Positions 42,262-51,049 of a stretch of 64,000 bases of DNA are shown here, one piece after another. Location: NCBI RefSeq assembly GCF_014648875.1, contig NZ_BMRY01000010.1, positions 307,077 to 371,076 of the forward strand. The letters are read 5' to 3'. The notes beneath the pieces were generated by a model, which did not search any database, was not told where the DNA came from, and saw only the letters and a list, made by a program, of their open reading frames with translations. The stretch comes from Streptomyces parvus. GTDB lineage: Bacteria; Actinomycetota; Actinomycetes; Streptomycetales; Streptomycetaceae. The translations under genes were made by a program, and so were the position numbers. The number at the start of each line of letters is the position of its first letter. The first letter of the stretch is position 1.

Positions 42262-43032
42262 TTACGCCGCGGTGGCCATGGCGCCACCGGCGACCGGCAT
42301 GTCGCGGTAGAGCCAGGCCCGCTCGACGGCGGTCCAGGTGGTCGTGGTGACGACGTACAGGGCGGCGGCCAGCGGGACGACGGCCACGGTGATCAGGGTG
42401 AAGAAGGACAGCAGCGGAATGAGCTTGGTCATCGCGCCCATCCCGGGCACGGGCTGTCCGTCCGGGCCGGCGGCGGGCGTCATCGGATGGGCGGCCATCT
42501 GCCGCTTCGTGCGTCCGTAGCTGAACGTGGCGACGGCGGCGACGATCACGAAGAGCCCCAGGTAGACCAGCCCCTGGCCGCCGAACAGGCCGCCGTGCGC
42601 GAGCGCGTCGTGCCAGCGCCCGCCGAGCGGCGCGCCGAGCAGGTCGTGGCTGAGCAGCGCGTTGGGCTCGCCGCCGATCGAGCTGCTGGAGAACAGGTGG
42701 TAGAGCAGGAAGAACGCGGGCATCTGGAGCAGGCTCGGCAGGCAGCCGGAGAGCGGCGACACCTTCTCGGCGGCGTGCAGCTCCATGATCGCCTTCTGCA
42801 TCCGCTCGGGATTCCTGCCGTGCTTCTTCCGCAGTTCGGCGATCTGGGGCTGGAGCCTGCTGCGGGCCTTCTGCCCGCGCGCGGCGGCCCGGGAGAGCGG
42901 GTGGACGGCGAGCCGGACGAGCGCGGTGAACAGGATGATCGCGGCGGCGGTGGACGCGGTCTGGAAGATCGGCTGGAGCAGGTCGGCGAGGGAGCCGACC
43001 AGGCTCGCGAAAGCGGACATGAAGGCGGACAT
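42262..43032 (-). CDS. YidC/Oxa1-family membrane insertase (second paralogue type)
   Basis: A 256-residue membrane protein with about five helices. It has the typical Oxa1 layout: a first helix with IILFTALVRLAVHPLSR containing the hydrophilic-groove Arg, the cytoplasmic helical hairpin (LQPQIAELRKKHGRNPERMQKAIMEL), then PLSGCLPSLLQMPAFFLLY and C-terminal helices. It is shorter than the housekeeping YidC, which in streptomycetes sits beside rnpA and jag near oriC, so this is probably an auxiliary copy. ATG 43032 has GGAGGG upstream. A small DUF6412-like gene lies upstream. Confidence 0.85.
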   Translation of the reverse strand: MSAFMSAFASLVGSLADLLQPIFQTASTAAAIILFTALVRLAVHPLSRAAARGQKARSRLQPQIAELRKKHGRNPERMQKAIMELHAAEKVSPLSGCLPSLLQMPAFFLLYHLFSSSSIGGEPNALLSHDLLGAPLGGRWHDALAHGGLFGGQGLVYLGLFVIVAAVATFSYGRTKRQMAAHPMTPAAGPDGQPVPGMGAMTKLIPLLSFFTLITVAVVPLAAALYVVTTTTWTAVERAWLYRDMPVAGGAMATAA

Positions 43033-43180
43033 GGGTGAGCCCTCCGAGGGTCTCGTTGTGCCGGGAGGTACCTGCGAGGAGGTACGGGGGTGATCACTCG
43101 GCATGACGACCGGCGCGGGGCGCACCCGTCCTGGGCCCGGCGCACGTACGCGAGGTACGGGCGGGAGGTGCGGGGTTGCG

Positions 43181-43513
43181 CTACGCGGCGGCCGTCAGGA
43201 GGGCGTACCCGGGTGCCCGGGGCCTGGTGCGCCCTCGTGCGTCGGGGTCGCGTTGAGGGAGGAACGCGGTGCGCCGCTCCCGGTCCCTGATGGCCGTACG
43301 GACCCGGGTGCGGGGCACCGGGGCCGCGCAGCGGGCGCTGATGACGGCGCAGGCGAGGAGGGCGGACCCGGCCGCGGCGGTGGCGGCGAGCGCGACGGCG
43401 GCGGAGAGGCTGCCGCCTTCGGCGAGGAGGACCTCGGTGAGGAAGAGGAGGACGAGTCCGGCGGGCCGGAGCAGCCGGGCGAAGGCGCGGCGCAGGGCGT
43501 TGACGTCCCGCAC
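43181..43513 (-). CDS. Small DUF6412-like membrane protein
   Basis: A 110-residue protein with two adjacent hydrophobic segments (LLRPAGLVLLFLTEVLLAE and AAVALAATAAAGSALLACAVI) and a basic Pro/Arg-rich C-terminus. This shape and its place next to an auxiliary YidC correspond to DUF6412 proteins. GTG 43513 has GGGAGG 8 nt upstream; longer readings lack a site. It may be an insertion client or partner of the YidC, but that is inference. Confidence 0.65.
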   Translation of the reverse strand: MRDVNALRRAFARLLRPAGLVLLFLTEVLLAEGGSLSAAVALAATAAAGSALLACAVISARCAAPVPRTRVRTAIRDRERRTAFLPQRDPDARGRTRPRAPGYALLTAAA

Positions 43514-43683
43514 GATGTGCACCTCCCGTTCCTCGAATGCCGTTCCTCGAACCGTTCCGCAGGCCCTCGTGCCGTTTGTGCGGAGGCCCTCGTGCCGTTC
43601 CTGCGGGGTGCCGCCCATCGGAGTGAACGGCCCTCTTTCGTTATACACGATGCGCCGGGGCGGCCTTCGGGTTCCCGGGATCG

Positions 43684-44646
43684 TCACCGGGGGCGCATGG
43701 CGGTGAGCTTCCCCCAGACGACGAGGCGGTAGCGGGAGCTGAACTCGGGGGTGCAGGTGGTGAGGGTGAGGTAGTAGCCGGGTTCGCTGTAGCCGGCGGA
43801 GGTGGTGATGTTGCTGCGCGGCACGGGCGCGATGACCCCGCTGTCGGAGGGCGCGGTCCGGGCGAGGCGTTTGCCGACGGTGTACGTGTAGACGGCGTCC
43901 CGGGTCTCGACGGTGATCCGGTCGCCGCTGCGCAGCCGGTCGATGCGGCGGAAGGGTTCGCCGTGGGTGTTGCGGTGCCCGGCGAGCGCGAAGTTCCCGG
44001 CCTGCCCGGCCTGCGCGGTACGGGTGTAGTGCCCGACGTACCCCCGGTCGAGCACCCCGCCCTTGCTGGTGCCCTCGGCGACGGGGGCGGTGAGCCCGAT
44101 CCGGGGGATGCGCAGGACGGCGTAGGCCTGGTCCCAGCGGGGGGCGGTACGGGGCCGGGCGGCCGGGGCGGGCGCGGGGGCGGCCCCACGACCGGAGGCC
44201 GAGGGACGAGGCCCCCCGTCGACCGCGCCCTCACCACCACCCGGGCCGGGGGCGGGCGCGGGCGCGGGGGCGGGGGCGGGCGCGGGGGCGGGCTCTTCCC
44301 ACTCCCGCTGAAGGCTCCGGACGGTGCGCCCGGCATCGGCGCGGGCCTCGCGGTTGGTCCACCAGAGCTGATGGACGACGAGGAGGAGCAGGACGACACC
44401 GAGGGTGACGACGAGTTCGGCGGACACCCAGAGCCCACGGGCAAGAAGATGCGAACCACCACGACCGGGACCATGGCCACGCCCACCACCACGGCCAGGG
44501 CCGCGCCCGCGGCCACCACGGCCACGGCCAGGGCCACGCCCACCGGACAACACCCCACCGCCACGGCCACCGCCACGCACTCCGGACAACGCCTCACGCC
44601 CTCGCCCGGCTCCCCGCCTCCGTATCGACGTCACCGTCACCGCCAC
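43684..44646 (-). CDS. Class E sortase
   Basis: A protein of about 320 residues with an unusual Gly/Arg-rich N-terminus (GRGPGRGRGGRGRGPGRG-type), one transmembrane helix (AELVVTLGVVLLLLVVHQLWW), a Pro/Ala linker and the sortase domain. LAGHRNTHGEPF carries the catalytic His, TLTTCTPEFSSRYRLVVWG the Cys and Arg. Class E enzymes recognise LAXTG; the protein at 37017-38108 is a fitting substrate. The start is uncertain: GTG 44646 or 44640 follow GAAGG, while an ATG at 44730 would add 28 residues. Confidence 0.85.
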   Translation of the reverse strand: MAVTVTSIRRRGAGRGREALSGVRGGGRGGGVLSGGRGPGRGRGGRGRGPGRGGGRGHGPGRGGSHLLARGLWVSAELVVTLGVVLLLLVVHQLWWTNREARADAGRTVRSLQREWEEPAPAPAPAPAPAPAPGPGGGEGAVDGGPRPSASGRGAAPAPAPAARPRTAPRWDQAYAVLRIPRIGLTAPVAEGTSKGGVLDRGYVGHYTRTAQAGQAGNFALAGHRNTHGEPFRRIDRLRSGDRITVETRDAVYTYTVGKRLARTAPSDSGVIAPVPRSNITTSAGYSEPGYYLTLTTCTPEFSSRYRLVVWGKLTAMRPR

Positions 44647-44808
44647 CGTCGCCTTCCCGCACCGCAAGCCTCGGGGCGCACGACCGCACACCGTTGAAGA
44701 CTCGGGGCGCACGGTAGGGGCAAACCTCACAACTCTCCAGACATCTCCCGCTTCTCCTCCCCCGTCCTCTTCTCCCCGCTGTCACCGTCCGGCAGTACCG
44801 TGTGGTCC

Positions 44809-45813
44809 ATGCGCCCCGACACGCCTGCCGACCACACCACCGAAGCCGAGCGTCTGCTCCGCACCGCGGCGCAGTACCCCGAGGACCACGAACCGCTGAT
44901 CCTCCAGGCCGCGGCCCACCTGGAACTCGCGGGCGACCGAGCCCGCGCGAGCACGCTCTACGACGACCTGCTCGCCGCCCCCGAGGCGACCGTCGACAAC
45001 CCGCACCTGATCAAGGCCCTGAAAGCGGCCAACCTCTGGGAGTACGGGCACGAGGCCGAGGCCCGGGCGATCATCGACGGCATCCGAACCGCCGGCCCGC
45101 TGAACGCCGCGCCGTGGCAGGTGGCCGCGGAGACCCTGGAGGCGCACGACGAGCTGGAGAAAGCGCACGACTTCCTCTCCACCGCCCTGACCCTGCTGCT
45201 GGCCCCCGGCGAGGAGGTCCCGTACGCCACGCAGTCCCTGCTGACCGGCCGCCACCGGGTGCGCAGGCTGATGGGCCTGGAGCACGACGCCTGGGACGAG
45301 CTGGCCGGCGAGCTGCACACGGCCGCGGTGCCCCTGGACGAGCTGCACGACCCGAAGCGCCTGTGGTCGCTGGGCTCCTCGGACCCGGTGGAGCTGAAGG
45401 CCGAGATCGCCCGTCTGCGCGCGGAGCTGGGCACGTACCGCACGGCGCTGTCCCGCCCGTTCCCGGTGGCGGTACTGCACTGGCCGGAACAGGAGCTCCG
45501 CGAACTGCTCACGGCGTACCCGGAGTTGACCGAGGAGTACGTGGACCGCACGACCCACCTGGCCCGTCTGGAGGCGTCCCTGCGCGACCTCCACTCCACG
45601 GGCACCCCGAACCTGGGCATCGTCACGGGCACGGTCCCCTCGTACGAGGCGTTCGCCGCCTCGGAGTCCGCCTCCCCGTCCGACCCGGGCCTCCTCCCCC
45701 AGTACGCCACCACCCTCGCCGCCCGGGGCCGCGCGATCCCGTGGCCCCCGTCCCGCACGGCAGCCTGCTGGTGCGGGTCGGGGGAGGCTTATGGGGGGTG
45801 CCACGGGGTCTGA
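44809..45813 (+). CDS. TPR-like protein with C-terminal SEC-C zinc motif
   Basis: A 334-residue protein. The N-terminal two thirds is helical with TPR-like spacing (LLRTAAQYPEDHEPLILQAA, LELAGDRARASTLYDDLL), and the C-terminus ends in CWCGSGEAYGGCHGV, a SEC-C-type metal-binding motif. Such motifs occur in SecA and many housekeeping or regulatory proteins. Its role is not known. A strong terminator follows at 45833. This is the last gene with the composition and style of the conserved left part. Confidence 0.8.
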   Translation: MRPDTPADHTTEAERLLRTAAQYPEDHEPLILQAAAHLELAGDRARASTLYDDLLAAPEATVDNPHLIKALKAANLWEYGHEAEARAIIDGIRTAGPLNAAPWQVAAETLEAHDELEKAHDFLSTALTLLLAPGEEVPYATQSLLTGRHRVRRLMGLEHDAWDELAGELHTAAVPLDELHDPKRLWSLGSSDPVELKAEIARLRAELGTYRTALSRPFPVAVLHWPEQELRELLTAYPELTEEYVDRTTHLARLEASLRDLHSTGTPNLGIVTGTVPSYEAFAASESASPSDPGLLPQYATTLAARGRAIPWPPSRTAACWCGSGEAYGGCHGV

Positions 45814-45832
45814 GCCTCTGGTGTACGTCCCT

Positions 45833-45876
45833 AGCAGGGGCCGCCGCCCACGACTTCTCGGGCGGCGGCCCCTGCT
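45833..45876. terminator. Strong terminator after the SEC-C gene
   Basis: A perfect 17-bp stem (AGCAGGGGCCGCCGCCC and complement) with a 10-nt loop, followed by GCTTTTCG. Confidence 0.95.
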
Positions 45877-45964
45877 GCTTTTCGCCAGCCGTAGGGTCCG
45901 GCTGTCAGACCTCCTTGATACAACTGCATATGCAGTGCGCAGCCAAATGAGGGGGACTCGGGGC

Positions 45965-48900
45965 ATGCCCAACGACTTTCCGGTTGAAGCGCCAGTTGCT
46001 GGGCTCTATGAATCACTCATCACGCATCGGCTCGCCGAGCGGATGAAGCAACTCGACTCCGCGGGCTGGCACTCCGTCGAAGCCTCAGTCGGCACAGAGT
46101 CGGCGCCCCATGTCCTCTCCCGCCATATCGGCGCCACAGTGCGTCGGGTGCTCCAAGGCCTCTCCCCTGCCGAGCAGGTGATTGCGGCCAATCACATCCT
46201 GGAATCGCTCAATACGATCGAGGGCGCGACCGAGTGGGTCGACCTCGTCACCGATGGGCCGCGACAGCTGTTGGCCGTCGCGGAGCAGGAAGCCCCGGGT
46301 GTGTACGCCATACGCCCAGCGACCCCGCTGTCCGAGACGGCTCTCATCACGAACTCTCCCGAGGACCCCAGCCTCGGCTTCGAGCTGCGCTCCGAGCTGG
46401 CCACCGCCGACCGAGTCGACCTCCTCTGCGCGTTCGTGAAGTGGCACGGACTCCGCGTCTTGGAGAAGTCTCTGTCGTCGGCGCGCGAGCGCGGCATTCC
46501 CATCCGCGTACTCACGACGACCTACATCGGCGCTACCGAACGCCGCGCTCTGGACCGGCTGGTGCGAGACTTCGGCGCCGAGGTGAAGGTCAACTACGAG
46601 CTTCGCTCGACCCGCCTGCACGCCAAGGCGTGGCTCTTCCGCCGTGACAGTGGTTTCGACACGGCGTACGTCGGCAGCTCGAACCTCTCCAAGGCCGCCC
46701 TCCTTGATGGGCTCGAATGGAACGTCCGTCTCTCCTCCGTTGCGACGCCCTCGGTGATCCGCAAGTTCGAGGCGACCTTCGACGCCTACTGGAGTGAGCC
46801 GGCTTTCGAGTCGTACGACCCTGACAGGGACGCCCAGCGGCTGGACGATGCCCTCTCCCGTGCTGGTGGGAGTGGCCGCCCCGGGTCTACGAGCATCACC
46901 CTTTCCGGCCTGGAGGTCCGCCCGTACCCGCACCAGCGAGACATGCTCGAACGCCTCGAAGTCGAGCGCACGGTGCACGACCGACACCGCAATCTCCTCG
47001 TCGCGGCAACGGGTACGGGTAAGACCGTCATGGCGGCGCTGGACTACAAGCGTCTGCGTCAGACGCTCGGCCGTGACCCACGCCTGCTGTTCGTGGCGCA
47101 TCGCAAGGAGATCCTGGAGCAGTCCTTGCGCGTCTACCAGAACGTTCTCATCGATGCGAACTTCGGTGAGTTGCTGTTCAGCGGCGAGATCCCCAGCCGA
47201 TGGACCCACGTGTTCGCCAGCGTCCAGTCGCTCACGGCACAGGCTCTGGACCGTATCGCCCCGGATCACTTCGACGTCATCGTGATCGACGAGTTCCATC
47301 ACGGTACGTCGCCCACCTACCGCAAGATCGTGGACCACTTCCAACCCCGGGAGCTCTTGGGGCTGACGGCGACCCCGGAACGCATGGATGGCTTGAACAT
47401 CCAGGACGAGTTCTTCGACGGTCGCATCGCGGCGGAGATGCGCCTCTGGGAGGCGCTGGAGAATGAGCTCCTCAGTCCATTCCACTATTTCGGCGTCACC
47501 GACAACACGGACATGAGCGCTGTCACGTGGAAGCGCGGCGCTTACGACTCAACAGCGCTGAGCAACCTGTTCACGGGCAACGACGCACGAGCTCGCCTCG
47601 TGGTGCAAGCGGTGAAGGACAAGGTCACCGACCCTGACTCTATGCGCGCCCTGGGATTCTGCGTGTCGGTCGCGCACGCACACTTCATGGCCGACTTCTT
47701 CCGACGCGCGGGCCTCAACGCAGTTGCCCTGTCTGGTGAGACTCCAGCGCATGAGCGCAAGGCAGCACTGGATGACCTGCGCTCGGGAGTACTCCAGGTC
47801 ATCTTCTCCGTCGACCTGTTCAACGAGGGACTCGACATCCCCGACGTCGACACCTTGCTCCTGCTGCGCCCCACCTCCAGCGCCACGGTCTTCCTCCAGC
47901 AGTTGGGCCGGGGATTGCGTCGAACCGAGGACAAGGCAGTCCTCACCGTCTTGGACTTCATCGGTCAGCACCGCAAGGAGTTCCGGTTCGAAGAGCAGTT
48001 CCGCGCGCTGACGAACCTGACGCGCAACCGCCTCCTCGACAACATCGAGAAGGACTTCCCTCAACTCCCCTCTGGCTGCCAGATCATCCTTGAGACGAAA
48101 GCCAAGGATCTGATCATCGACAACATCCGCACGCAGATCGGGGTCAATGTCACGCAGTTGGCCCGCGAGGTCGCTTCCTACGCGCAACCACGCCTTGCGG
48201 GCTTCCTCAAGGAGAGTGGCCGGGAGCTCAAGGAGCTCTACCGAGGCAACGGAAACTCGTGGACAGGCCTCCTGCGTCGAGCGAAGCTCCTGGACGCGGT
48301 CGGCCCTGAAGGCGAGTTGCCTCTCCTCAAGCGAGTCTCGGCTTTCCTGCACGTCGATGACCCGCTGCGGGTTGCGGCGTACAGCAATTTGCTGGCCGAC
48401 GACGCTCCTGCATACGACGACCTCAGCGAGCAGGAACAGGGGTACGCCCGCATGTTCTTCTTCTCGCTCTGGCCGTTGGGCGGAGACTTCCCCAGCTACC
48501 AAGCTGGGCTGGACTCGCTGCGCCCCCAGCATGCGTTCCGGGACGAGTTGCGTCAGGTGCTCGCGCACGTCCTGCAGCAGGCCGACCACGTACCCGTACC
48601 GCTCCTCGGGGCGCACGCCGCCATCCCGCTGACCATCCACGCTTCGTACAGCCGCGAAGAGATTCTCCCCGCACTGGGCCAGGCCTCCGTGGATGGCCGG
48701 AAGCCCGGGCACTTCCGCGAAGGCGTGAAGTGGTGCGAGAACATCCAGACCGATGCCCTGCTCGTCACCCTGGAGAAGGACGAGAAGGACTTCTCACCCG
48801 AGACCCGCTACAAGGACTACGCCCTCAATGACTCCTTGTTCCACTGGGAGTCACAGAACCAGACTTCGGAGAGCTCACCCACCGGTGTCCGCTACCAGAC

Positions 48901-49102
48901 CCACAAGGAGAAGGGCACGCACGTCCTACTCTTCGTACGCCGATACAAGCAGACGGATATCGGTGGCCCCCAGCCGTGGATGCTGATGGGGCCGGCGGAG
49001 TACGTCAAACACACGGGCAGCAACCCGATGGCGATCGAGTGGAAGCTCTTCCATCAGATCCCGGCCGACGTGTTGACCTACTCGGCAATCGCCGCCGGCT
49101 GA
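45965..49102 (+). CDS. PLD-like nuclease fused to DEAD/DEAH helicase with DUF3427
   Basis: A 1045-residue protein. The N-terminal PLD domain (about 130-280) has HAKAWLF (H219, K221) and a downstream GSSN. The helicase core has Walker A AATGTGKT (about 347-354), DEFH (442-445), TATPER (about 467-472), and motif VI region QQLGRGLRR. A C-terminal DUF3427-type region (about 640-1045) follows. Only one HKD-like half is present, so a dimer would be needed for nuclease activity. The architecture resembles phage-defence and DNA-processing helicases, but it is a single gene with no obvious partner. ATG 45965 follows GAGGGGG. Codon use is less GC-biased than in the genes to the left, suggesting acquisition. 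Confidence 0.85.
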   Translation: MPNDFPVEAPVAGLYESLITHRLAERMKQLDSAGWHSVEASVGTESAPHVLSRHIGATVRRVLQGLSPAEQVIAANHILESLNTIEGATEWVDLVTDGPRQLLAVAEQEAPGVYAIRPATPLSETALITNSPEDPSLGFELRSELATADRVDLLCAFVKWHGLRVLEKSLSSARERGIPIRVLTTTYIGATERRALDRLVRDFGAEVKVNYELRSTRLHAKAWLFRRDSGFDTAYVGSSNLSKAALLDGLEWNVRLSSVATPSVIRKFEATFDAYWSEPAFESYDPDRDAQRLDDALSRAGGSGRPGSTSITLSGLEVRPYPHQRDMLERLEVERTVHDRHRNLLVAATGTGKTVMAALDYKRLRQTLGRDPRLLFVAHRKEILEQSLRVYQNVLIDANFGELLFSGEIPSRWTHVFASVQSLTAQALDRIAPDHFDVIVIDEFHHGTSPTYRKIVDHFQPRELLGLTATPERMDGLNIQDEFFDGRIAAEMRLWEALENELLSPFHYFGVTDNTDMSAVTWKRGAYDSTALSNLFTGNDARARLVVQAVKDKVTDPDSMRALGFCVSVAHAHFMADFFRRAGLNAVALSGETPAHERKAALDDLRSGVLQVIFSVDLFNEGLDIPDVDTLLLLRPTSSATVFLQQLGRGLRRTEDKAVLTVLDFIGQHRKEFRFEEQFRALTNLTRNRLLDNIEKDFPQLPSGCQIILETKAKDLIIDNIRTQIGVNVTQLAREVASYAQPRLAGFLKESGRELKELYRGNGNSWTGLLRRAKLLDAVGPEGELPLLKRVSAFLHVDDPLRVAAYSNLLADDAPAYDDLSEQEQGYARMFFFSLWPLGGDFPSYQAGLDSLRPQHAFRDELRQVLAHVLQQADHVPVPLLGAHAAIPLTIHASYSREEILPALGQASVDGRKPGHFREGVKWCENIQTDALLVTLEKDEKDFSPETRYKDYALNDSLFHWESQNQTSESSPTGVRYQTHKEKGTHVLLFVRRYKQTDIGGPQPWMLMGPAEYVKHTGSNPMAIEWKLFHQIPADVLTYSAIAAG

Positions 49103-49187
49103 CTACCTCAGCGCGAAGGGCAGCAGTCACCCCAGCTGTTGCGATGATCTTGCCTCGCCACCGACGCGCGGGTGCTGCAATGGCAGG

Positions 49188-49334
49188 GTGACTACAGATT
49201 CCGCGCGGCCGTCCGCCTTCCTGAGCACCCGCCTCAGTTGCGAGCACAACAACGGCCTGCTCGACCGTGCTCTCCTCGTCGGCACGCCGGAGGACCCCTC
49301 GATCGGATTCTTCAGCGACGTGCTGAATCACTGA
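49188..49334 (+). pseudogene. Short ORF resembling the N-terminus of a PLD-helicase
   Basis: A 48-codon ORF from GTG 49188. Its second half reads ALLVGTPEDPSIGF, closely matching ALITNSPEDPSLGF around residues 126-139 of the helicase 2.8 kb upstream. It then stops. It could be a fragment of a second, deleted helicase or a small ORF kept by chance. No ribosome-binding site is visible. On the opposite strand the HATPase gene begins its 3' end at 49343. Confidence 0.4.
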
Positions 49335-49342
49335 GCCCGCGG

Positions 49343-49999
49343 TCACGCGGCTTCGGTCAATTCCGCCTCGAAGTGCGCCTGTGCGCGGTCCAGGGCCCCG
49401 TCCGGATCGCACCCGTGGGCCCGGAGCCAGTGGAGGAGGTCGGCGATCACATCGACCGCCGACTCCTCCGCGTGCGCCACGGTCACCGGTCCCCGCTCGA
49501 CGCCCTTGTCCCGCCCGGACACTCCGAGCAGCCCGAGCAGGGCTTCGGCCCTCGCGACCCGGGGCCCGTCCATGTGGTCGACCGACGACCGCAACCCGGT
49601 GACGAGCTCGCACCAGGTTGCCTTCGAGTCGGCCCGGAGGACGACACCCCAACTGTCGGCGAGAGCGTCCACGAGAACCAGCCCGCGGCCGTGCTCGTTC
49701 CCGTCCTCCCGCGTGGCGAGGACGGGAACACCGCGCGGGTCGGGGTCACTCACCTCGATGCGCAGGCGACCACCGTTCATGGAGACGGCAAGACGTGCGC
49801 ACGTGCCCGACCCCACGTGCCGGATCACGTTCGCCGCCAACTCCGAAGCGCAGAGCTGAGCATCGGGGGCGATATCGGCCAGGCCCCAGAGGTCCAGCCG
49901 ATACCTGACGGCGTTTCTCAGCCCTGCCAACCCCGCCGGCTCCGCCAGGAATGGCATCTCCCAGGCCTTGCGCACCACACCGAAACGACAGCCGTCCAT
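49343..49999 (-). CDS. HATPase-type anti-sigma-like regulatory protein
   Basis: A 218-residue protein with a GHKL/HATPase_c-like domain: LCASELAANVIRHVG (N-box), VSDPDPRGVP (G1 box) and EHGRGLVLVDALAD (G2 box), as in SpoIIAB/RsbW-like kinases of streptomycetes. The C-terminal 70 residues are helical and of unknown role. ATG 49999 has GGGAGCGG 8-9 nt upstream; ATG 50029 is an alternative. It diverges from an XRE/DUF397 pair. This trio (ATPase, XRE regulator, DUF397 protein) is a recurrent Streptomyces developmental or signalling cluster related to the whiJ/abaA-like loci. Confidence 0.85.
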   Translation of the reverse strand: MDGCRFGVVRKAWEMPFLAEPAGLAGLRNAVRYRLDLWGLADIAPDAQLCASELAANVIRHVGSGTCARLAVSMNGGRLRIEVSDPDPRGVPVLATREDGNEHGRGLVLVDALADSWGVVLRADSKATWCELVTGLRSSVDHMDGPRVARAEALLGLLGVSGRDKGVERGPVTVAHAEESAVDVIADLLHWLRAHGCDPDGALDRAQAHFEAELTEAA

Positions 50000-50065
50000 G
50001 TCGATCACCGCTCCCAGCAGACTCGTCATCACCAAGCGTGACAACACGTATGAGAAGAGTGTCAC

Positions 50066-50090
50066 TGGAACTCTCATTTTGGAACTCTCA
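50066..50090. promoter_or_regulatory. Two exact 11-bp direct repeats in the divergent promoter
   Basis: TGGAACTCTCA occurs at 50066-50076 and again at 50080-50090, 14 bp apart start to start, between the HATPase and XRE genes. Direct repeats near 1.3 turns apart suit a regulator binding in tandem, and the XRE protein is the likely candidate. Confidence 0.65.
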
Positions 50091-50203
50091 CCAGCGACTC
50101 CCGGGAGCCCGCCCCCGTGCCTCACGCCCCCGGCGCACGCCCACTTGCCCGTACAACGATCAGCCGTGCACGCTCTGAAGCGTCGACGTGAGGAACCACA
50201 GCC

Positions 50204-51049
50204 ATGACAGTCGGACCCACCACCCGCAGGCGCCAGCTCGGTGCCGACCTGCGCCGCCTGCGTGAGCGCAAGGGCCTCACCCTGGAGGAGGCTGGGGCGC
50301 TGGTCGGCATCTCCAAAGCGACCCTGAGCCGCTACGAGCGGAAGGAGGGCGCGGTCAAGTGGCCGGCCGTGGACGCCCTGTGCCGCGAGTACGGCACCAC
50401 GGACGACGAACGCTCCTCACTCGTCGAGCTGGCCAAGGGCGCACGCATCCAGGGCTGGTGGCGTTCGCTCGCGGATCCCATCCCCGAATCCATGAACCTC
50501 ATGCTGACCCTGGAGGACGAGGTAGTCAGCGAGGACCACTACGCCTGCATGTACGTCCCCGGGCTGCTCCAGACGCGCGCCTACGCCGAGGCCGTGCACC
50601 GCGCCTCGGAGATGCGGTGCTCGGACCAGGAGATCGCCCACATGGTGGACATCCGCGTGAAGCGGCAGGAGCTGCTCGAACGACCCGAGCCGCCCCACAT
50701 CTGGGCGGTGATCGACGAAGCGGTGATCCGCCGCGTCGTGGGCGGACGCGAGACCATGCGGGCACAACTGCACCATCTGCTCGAACAGGCCCGACGCCCT
50801 CACGTCACCGTGCAGATCCTGCCGTTCGAGACCGGCGCCCACGCGGCGGCAGTGGGCAGCTTCGTCGTCCTCGGCGGACCGGCGCCCGAGCTCGACGTCG
50901 TGTACGTGGACATCATCGGAGGCGGCCTTTTCATGGAGAAGCCCCAGGAACTGTCACGCTATAAGTTGGCGTTCAATTATCTGCGCGCGCAGGCCCTGAA
51001 CATCGAGCGGTCTGCCGCGCTCCTGGATCAAGTGGGCAGGGAGCTTTGA
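50204..51049 (+). CDS. XRE-family regulator with DUF5753 (WhiJ-like)
   Basis: A 281-residue regulator. The N-terminal HTH (about 10-65) contains LRERKGLTLEEAGALVGISKATLSRYE, and the C-terminal DUF5753 domain (about 95-275) contains YVPGLLQTRAYAEAV and VTVQILPFETGAHAA. This is the WhiJ-like type, abundant in Streptomyces and usually paired with a DUF397 protein. The TGA stop shares its A with the ATG of the DUF397 gene. Probable operator repeats lie 114-138 bp upstream. Confidence 0.92.
   Translation: MTVGPTTRRRQLGADLRRLRERKGLTLEEAGALVGISKATLSRYERKEGAVKWPAVDALCREYGTTDDERSSLVELAKGARIQGWWRSLADPIPESMNLMLTLEDEVVSEDHYACMYVPGLLQTRAYAEAVHRASEMRCSDQEIAHMVDIRVKRQELLERPEPPHIWAVIDEAVIRRVVGGRETMRAQLHHLLEQARRPHVTVQILPFETGAHAAAVGSFVVLGGPAPELDVVYVDIIGGGLFMEKPQELSRYKLAFNYLRAQALNIERSAALLDQVGREL

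Noticed and set aside
45965..49102. Complete DISARM- or Hachiman-type defence operon
   Set aside because: Only the fused PLD-helicase is present; none of the partner genes of those systems is adjacent.
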